From Puniceicoccales bacterium (GTDB taxonomy: Bacteria > Verrucomicrobiota > Verrucomicrobiia > Opitutales > Oceanipulchritudinaceae), in contig JAUVDD010000003.1 in NCBI GenBank assembly GCA_030595525.1, forward strand, positions 1 through 21,631: a stretch of 21,631 bases of DNA. Reading direction: 5' to 3'. Below are positions 18,562-21,631 of this stretch, piece by piece. The notes under the pieces are model-generated. The model saw nothing but the letters and a program-made list of their open reading frames with translations, made no database searches and had not been told where the DNA came from. Position 1 is the first letter of the stretch. Each line of letters begins with the position of its first letter. The translations under genes were made by a program, and so were the position numbers.

Positions 18562-20055
18562 ATGATTTCCGCATTCTTCAACTGTTTTAAGATTCCTGAG
18601 CTGCGTGATAAAATATTCTTCACGCTGTTCCTGTTGTTTATTGCCCGTGTGGGAGCCAATATTCCCTTGCCGGGATTGGATCCGACACCGCTGCAGGAGT
18701 TTTTTGAAGCGCAGAGCAAATCGGGTGGTGGCAGTCTGCTGGGATTGTACAACATGTTCACTGGGGGTGCCTTACTGCGGGGAGCAATCTTCGCGTTGGG
18801 AATCATGCCCTACATCAGTGCATCCATTGTATTCCAGTTGCTGACCGCAGTTATTCCGACTCTGGCACGCCTCCAGCAGGAAGGTGAAGTCGGTCGGCAG
18901 AAACTGTCCCAGTACACCCGTTACGCGACACTCATCATTTGTGTGGTACAGTCCATCCTCTTGGTCCTGACACTGCAGAATCCGGCCAACCTGTTTGGAG
19001 CTGAATTTACAGGCACTATCATTCTGGTAAATAAGGGCTGGTTCCTGGTCACTTCAGTGATTTTCCTGACCAGTGGTACATTGCTACTGATGTGGATCGG
19101 TGAACAAATCACCAGCCGTGGTATTGGTAATGGTATTTCCATCCTGATTACTGTTGGTATTATTGCCGACCTGCCTGCAGCAGCTGCCTTGACCTATCAG
19201 TTGTTCACTGCACCAGTGGGACAAACTGCCCAACTCGGGCCAGCCCAGGGTATCCTGATGTTGCTGTTCCTGTTCCTGGTGATCGCTAGTGTCGTTATGA
19301 TGACCCAGGCTGTTCGCAAGATTCCCGTGCAGTACGCCAAACGTGTTGTCGGACGAAAAGTTTTCGGCGGGCAAAGCAGTTATCTTCCATTGAAGATCAA
19401 TTATTCCGGTGTTATGCCGATCATTTTTGCTTCCGCCATCATGATGTTCTTCATGACCATCTTCGGGCAATTGGGGGCAGCGATCAATGCAGACTGGTTG
19501 CGTGATTCCGGAGCTTACTTCCAAAAGGGTGAAGTCAGCTACTACGCTATCTTTGGTCTGTTGATTTTCGCATTCAGCTATTTCTGGGTATCGGTTATGT
19601 TTAAACCGGTACAGATTGCAGATGATTTGAAGAAGTATGGTGGTTATGTTCCGGGAGTACGTCCTGGTGAACCTACCGCCCGCTATCTTGACTTTACAAT
19701 GACCCGCCTGACTCTGGCCGGTGCTTCCTTCCTGACCCTGATCGCTATTCTTCCGGATGGTGTCCTGTTCAGCACGGGTGTTCCTTACCAGGCAGCACAG
19801 TTCTTCGGTGGAACGGGTCTGTTGATTATCGTCGGGGTACTCCTTGACTTCCTTCGCCAGATTGAAACCTACCTCCTGCAGCGTCACTACGACGGCTTCC
19901 TCAAAAAGGGTCGTATTCGTGGACGCAGCCAGGGCCGTACCCGCCAATTGGTGGACACCGTCGGTCTTGAAGAAGGTAAGAAACTGTGGCGTTGGCTTAT
20001 TGTTATGTTCGCATCCGGTCTCATAGCCTGGTTGCTCCGTATCTACTTTTTCTAA
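18562..20055 (+). CDS. secY: Preprotein translocase subunit SecY, with long C terminus
   Basis: 497-residue channel subunit of the Sec translocon in the inner membrane (E. coli 443). The family start is NCFKIPELRDKIFFTLFLLF; further marks are LGIMPYISASIVFQLLT (79-95), the TSRGIGNGISILI loop (184-196), the cytoplasmic loop RKIPVQYAKRVVG (252-264), and PGVRPGEPTARYLD (364-377). Ten usual membrane helices can be followed to about residue 440. The protein then continues past the normal end (YDGFLKKGRIRGR) with about 40 residues that include a hydrophobic stretch at 475-494, a probable eleventh helix. The ATG has no close Shine-Dalgarno sequence; GGAAGGA is about 27 bases upstream. Confidence 0.98.
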   Translation: MISAFFNCFKIPELRDKIFFTLFLLFIARVGANIPLPGLDPTPLQEFFEAQSKSGGGSLLGLYNMFTGGALLRGAIFALGIMPYISASIVFQLLTAVIPTLARLQQEGEVGRQKLSQYTRYATLIICVVQSILLVLTLQNPANLFGAEFTGTIILVNKGWFLVTSVIFLTSGTLLLMWIGEQITSRGIGNGISILITVGIIADLPAAAALTYQLFTAPVGQTAQLGPAQGILMLLFLFLVIASVVMMTQAVRKIPVQYAKRVVGRKVFGGQSSYLPLKINYSGVMPIIFASAIMMFFMTIFGQLGAAINADWLRDSGAYFQKGEVSYYAIFGLLIFAFSYFWVSVMFKPVQIADDLKKYGGYVPGVRPGEPTARYLDFTMTRLTLAGASFLTLIAILPDGVLFSTGVPYQAAQFFGGTGLLIIVGVLLDFLRQIETYLLQRHYDGFLKKGRIRGRSQGRTRQLVDTVGLEEGKKLWRWLIVMFASGLIAWLLRIYFF

Positions 20056-20105
20056 TGGCTGTATTCATGGCCGTTAACTTGTTCTTTCACACAGCTCAAA
20101 GCGCC

Positions 20106-20124
20106 TCCCGATCTTTGGTCGGGA
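20106..20124 (+). repeat. Hairpin between secY and map
   Basis: TCCCGAT (20106-20112) pairs with GTCGGGA (20118-20124), seven base pairs with one T-G wobble, around a five-base loop. No T run follows, so it is not a clear terminator. It is in the 104-base gap between secY and map, which contains no gene that I can see. Confidence 0.45.
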
Positions 20125-20159
20125 CCCTCTAACCGGAGTGGAGTTTTCGGATACATCTC

Positions 20160-20933
20160 ATGATTCCGATTAAATCCGAGTCCGAGCTCAAAATAATGAG
20201 GGCAGCCTGTCGCATCGCGGCAACTGTTCTTGATGAGCTCTGCAAGCTTGTTGCTCCTGGCGTCAACACCTACGATCTGGATCAGACCGGCAGGAAACTT
20301 CTCGATAAATTTGATGCGAGAAGTGCCTGTTTTGGTTACCGGATCGGAAGCAAGCGTTTTCCTGCACACACCTGTTTATCTGTGAACGATGAAATCGTCC
20401 ACGGGATCGGGATCCTGAAAAGGGTATTGAAGGAAGGCGATATTGTATCGGTTGACGTCTGTGTGGAGTTCCAAGGGTATATCGGAGACAATGCGAGAAC
20501 TGTCCCGGTAGGGGAGATATCTGCCGATAAGCAGAAGTTGCTATCAGTAACTGAAGCTTCATTGAAGGCTGCGATCGATCAGGCACGTCCGGGTAACCGG
20601 GTCGGGGCCATTTCCAACTCCGTGGAACGGTACATCCGTCCTCATGGATTCGGTATCATTCGCGACTTTGTCGGTCATGGCGTTGGCAAATCAATGCACG
20701 AGGCTCCACAAATCCCGAATTTCGGGCCACGCAACCGCGGGGAGCTTCTTAGACCGGGCATGACCCTGGCGATCGAACCAATGATTTCCCTGGGACGATC
20801 CAAAATCCTGATGGGGGATGACGGCTGGACTGCATTGACTGTCGACGGTTCGGATGCCGCCCACTTTGAGCACACGGTTCTTATCACCTCCGGTGAGCCG
20901 GAAATCCTGACAATTCCAGGGCTTCCGGGATGA
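20160..20933 (+). CDS. map: Methionine aminopeptidase, type I
   Basis: 257-residue metalloenzyme that removes the initiator methionine from new proteins at the tunnel exit. All catalytic residues are present and align with E. coli at an offset of two: H81 (in NDEIVHGIG), metal ligands D99, D110, H173, E206 and E237, and H180 (in KSMHEAPQ). It starts IPIKSESELKIMRAACRI, the usual family start, so the ATG at 20160 is right although no Shine-Dalgarno sequence is close. It has no N-terminal zinc-finger extension. adk, which often lies between secY and map, is absent. A terminator-like hairpin overlaps its stop codon. Confidence 0.97.
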   Translation: MIPIKSESELKIMRAACRIAATVLDELCKLVAPGVNTYDLDQTGRKLLDKFDARSACFGYRIGSKRFPAHTCLSVNDEIVHGIGILKRVLKEGDIVSVDVCVEFQGYIGDNARTVPVGEISADKQKLLSVTEASLKAAIDQARPGNRVGAISNSVERYIRPHGFGIIRDFVGHGVGKSMHEAPQIPNFGPRNRGELLRPGMTLAIEPMISLGRSKILMGDDGWTALTVDGSDAAHFEHTVLITSGEPEILTIPGLPG

Positions 20934-20944
20934 ACCCTTTTTTT
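20918..20944 (+). terminator. Probable intrinsic terminator overlapping the map stop
   Basis: AGGG (20918-20921) and TTC (20923-20925) pair with GAA (20932-20934) and CCCT (20935-20938), seven base pairs with one bulged C and the six-base loop CGGGAT. A run of T continues to 20944. The map stop codon lies inside the structure. This would end the long rplC-to-map unit. Confidence 0.55.
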
Positions 20945-20953
20945 CGTAAAGTC

Positions 20954-20982
20954 TTGACAAGGCTTTCCCTTCTAAATTGCGT
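20954..20982 (+). promoter_or_regulatory. Candidate promoter of the rpsM (alpha) operon
   Basis: TTGACA at 20954-20959 is a perfect -35 consensus just after the map terminator. The -10 box is uncertain: TAAATT (20973-20978) is only 13 bases away, while the position at 17 bases (TTGCGT, 20977-20982) is a poor match. The location, between a terminator and rpsM, supports a promoter more than the -10 sequence does. Confidence 0.4.
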
Positions 20983-20996
20983 CAACTCTTTTTCTG

Positions 20997-21017
20997 CCAT
21001 CCCAAATTAGGGGATGG
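20997..21017 (+). repeat. Hairpin in the rpsM leader
   Basis: CCATCCC (20997-21003) pairs perfectly with GGGATGG (21011-21017) around a seven-base loop. It lies 43 bases before the rpsM start. No T run follows. In E. coli and Bacillus S4 represses this operon through a structured leader, so this stem could be part of such a site, but I cannot recognise the S4 pseudoknot here. Confidence 0.5.
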
Positions 21018-21060
21018 TTGAATTTATCAAAATACTTCAACATCAACACGATCTGAAATT

Positions 21061-21432
21061 ATGCCACGTTTATTGGGTGTCGAAATTCCCGGAAACAAAA
21101 AGATCCCTTACGCACTCCGTTATATCTACGGAATCGGGCCAACAATCTCTGACCGACTGGTCAAGGATGCCGGCCTCGATCCTGATGTCCGTGCCAAGGA
21201 TCTCGACGAAGAACAATTAAATAAAATCTCTGAAGCCATCGTAGAAGAAGGCATTTTGGTAGAAGGTGACCTGCGCCGAGAGGTGAGCGGTAATCTGAAG
21301 CGCCTGCAGGCCGTCCAATGCTACCGTGGCATCCGCCATCGTCGTGGACTGCCGGTTCGTGGTCAGCGTACCCAGTGCAATGCCCGTACCCGTAAGGGAC
21401 GTCGCAAAACGGTCGGTATCCAGAAGAAATAA
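21061..21432 (+). CDS. rpsM: 30S ribosomal protein S13
   Basis: 123-residue S13, in the 30S head contacting the P-site tRNA and the large subunit. Recognised by [20 protein letters not shown], the [12 protein letters not shown] helix-hairpin-helix region, and the C-terminal [19 protein letters not shown] followed by [11 protein letters not shown]. The common QRTKTNAR is QRTQCNAR here. The ATG has no Shine-Dalgarno match. infA and rpmJ, which often precede it, are absent; it starts the alpha operon 127 bases after map. Confidence 0.98.
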   Translation: MPRLLGVEIPGNKKIPYALRYIYGIGPTISDRLVKDAGLDPDVRAKDLDEEQLNKISEAIVEEGILVEGDLRREVSGNLKRLQAVQCYRGIRHRRGLPVRGQRTQCNARTRKGRRKTVGIQKK

Positions 21433-21449
21433 CTTTTAAGTAGACCATT

Positions 21450-21631
21450 ATGAGCGAAGAAGAAAAGAAGGAGCAACCCAAGAAGGAAGCTCCGGCCGTA
21501 GAAAAGAAGGAGCAACCCAAGAAGGAAGCTCCGGCTGCAGAAAAGAAGGAGCAACCCAAGAAGGAAGCTCCGGCCGTAGAAAAGAAGGAGCAACCCAAGA
21601 AGGAAGCTCCGGCTGCAGAAAAGAAGGAGCA
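21450..21631 (+). CDS. rpsK: Repeat-rich N terminus, probably of ribosomal protein S11 (partial)
   Basis: The ATG at 21450 opens a frame that runs off the right edge after about 60 residues. It starts MSEEEKKEQPKKE and consists of four complete 13-residue repeats (EKKEQPKKEAPAV alternating with EKKEQPKKEAPAA) plus part of a fifth. No conserved domain is inside the window. The identity rests on position: rpsK follows rpsM in nearly all bacteria, here with 17 bases between. The S5 gene of this window begins with a similar MSEEEK start and also carries an added low-complexity N terminus. Other options are rpsD or an unrelated Lys/Ala/Pro-rich protein. No Shine-Dalgarno sequence is visible. Confidence 0.6.
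   Translation, partial: MSEEEKKEQPKKEAPAVEKKEQPKKEAPAAEKKEQPKKEAPAVEKKEQPKKEAPAAEKKE
21462..21631 (+). repeat. 39-bp in-frame tandem repeats
   Basis: Four full 39-base units (21462-21500, 21501-21539, 21540-21578, 21579-21617) and 14 bases of a fifth. Units 1 and 3 are identical, as are 2 and 4; the two types differ only at two bases near the end (GCCGTA versus GCTGCA), giving a 78-base higher-order repeat. The unit length keeps the reading frame. The array continues past the window edge. Confidence 0.95.

Noticed and set aside
21014..21220. ATG at 21014 starting an alternative protein before rpsM
   Set aside because: It runs out of frame through conserved S13 sequence and overlaps the leader hairpin.
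21161..21598. Minus-strand frame with repeated Ser/Phe/Gly units
   Set aside because: It is the reverse complement of the rpsK repeat and crosses antisense into rpsM.
21462..21631. CRISPR-like array at the right edge
   Set aside because: The units are directly adjacent, have no unique spacers and keep one reading frame, so they are coding tandem repeats.

Overview
This window is an ordinary bacterial core-gene cluster: the end of rpoB, then rpoC, the str genes, the S10 and spc ribosomal protein genes, secY and map, and the start of the alpha operon. All 29 genes lie on the + strand and nearly all are short-spaced. I see no phage, transposon, CRISPR, tRNA or rRNA, and I do not find a wholly new system; the interest is in unusual versions of core proteins. 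The GC content looks close to 50%. Several traits together suggest Verrucomicrobiota, probably near Opitutae/Puniceicoccales: a Gly-Arg-rich N-terminal extension on S5, a Lys/Glu/Pro/Ala repeat extension on the gene after rpsM (S11 by position), a long SecY, and the absence of tuf, rpmD, adk, infA and rpmJ from their common places. That placement is inference from memory of these families and was not checked by search.

Layout: 1-5680 holds rpoB (3' part, open at the left edge) and rpoC, closed by a clear stem-loop plus T-rich tract (5704-5749). 5835-9237 is the str group rpsL-rpsG-fusA with rpsJ attached where tuf often sits. A 216-base leader (9238-9453) holds a GC-rich hairpin with a T-rich tail and a possible -10 box. 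9454-20933 runs rplC-rplD-rplW-rplB-rpsS-rplV-rpsC-rplP-rpmC-rpsQ-rplN-rplX-rplE-rpsN-rpsH-rplF-rplR-rpsE-rplO-secY-map and ends in a probable terminator overlapping the map stop codon. After a 127-base leader with a TTGACA box and a hairpin, rpsM and the repeat-rich start of rpsK follow to the right edge (21061-21631). The non-coding signals therefore suggest four transcription units: rpoBC; rpsL-rpsG-fusA-rpsJ; rplC to map; rpsM onward. The first genes of the three units whose start is visible (rpsL, rplC, rpsM) lack a recognisable Shine-Dalgarno sequence.

Together the genes make the transcription enzyme core (RpoB, RpoC), most of the small- and large-subunit proteins, the translocase EF-G, the SecY protein channel and methionine aminopeptidase. 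Points that deserve a second look are: an apparent one-base deletion that splits rpsE inside its Gly-Arg repeat; RpoC with all four cysteines of its second zinc site replaced; SecY with a likely extra C-terminal membrane helix; and four near-identical 39-bp repeats at the start of rpsK.
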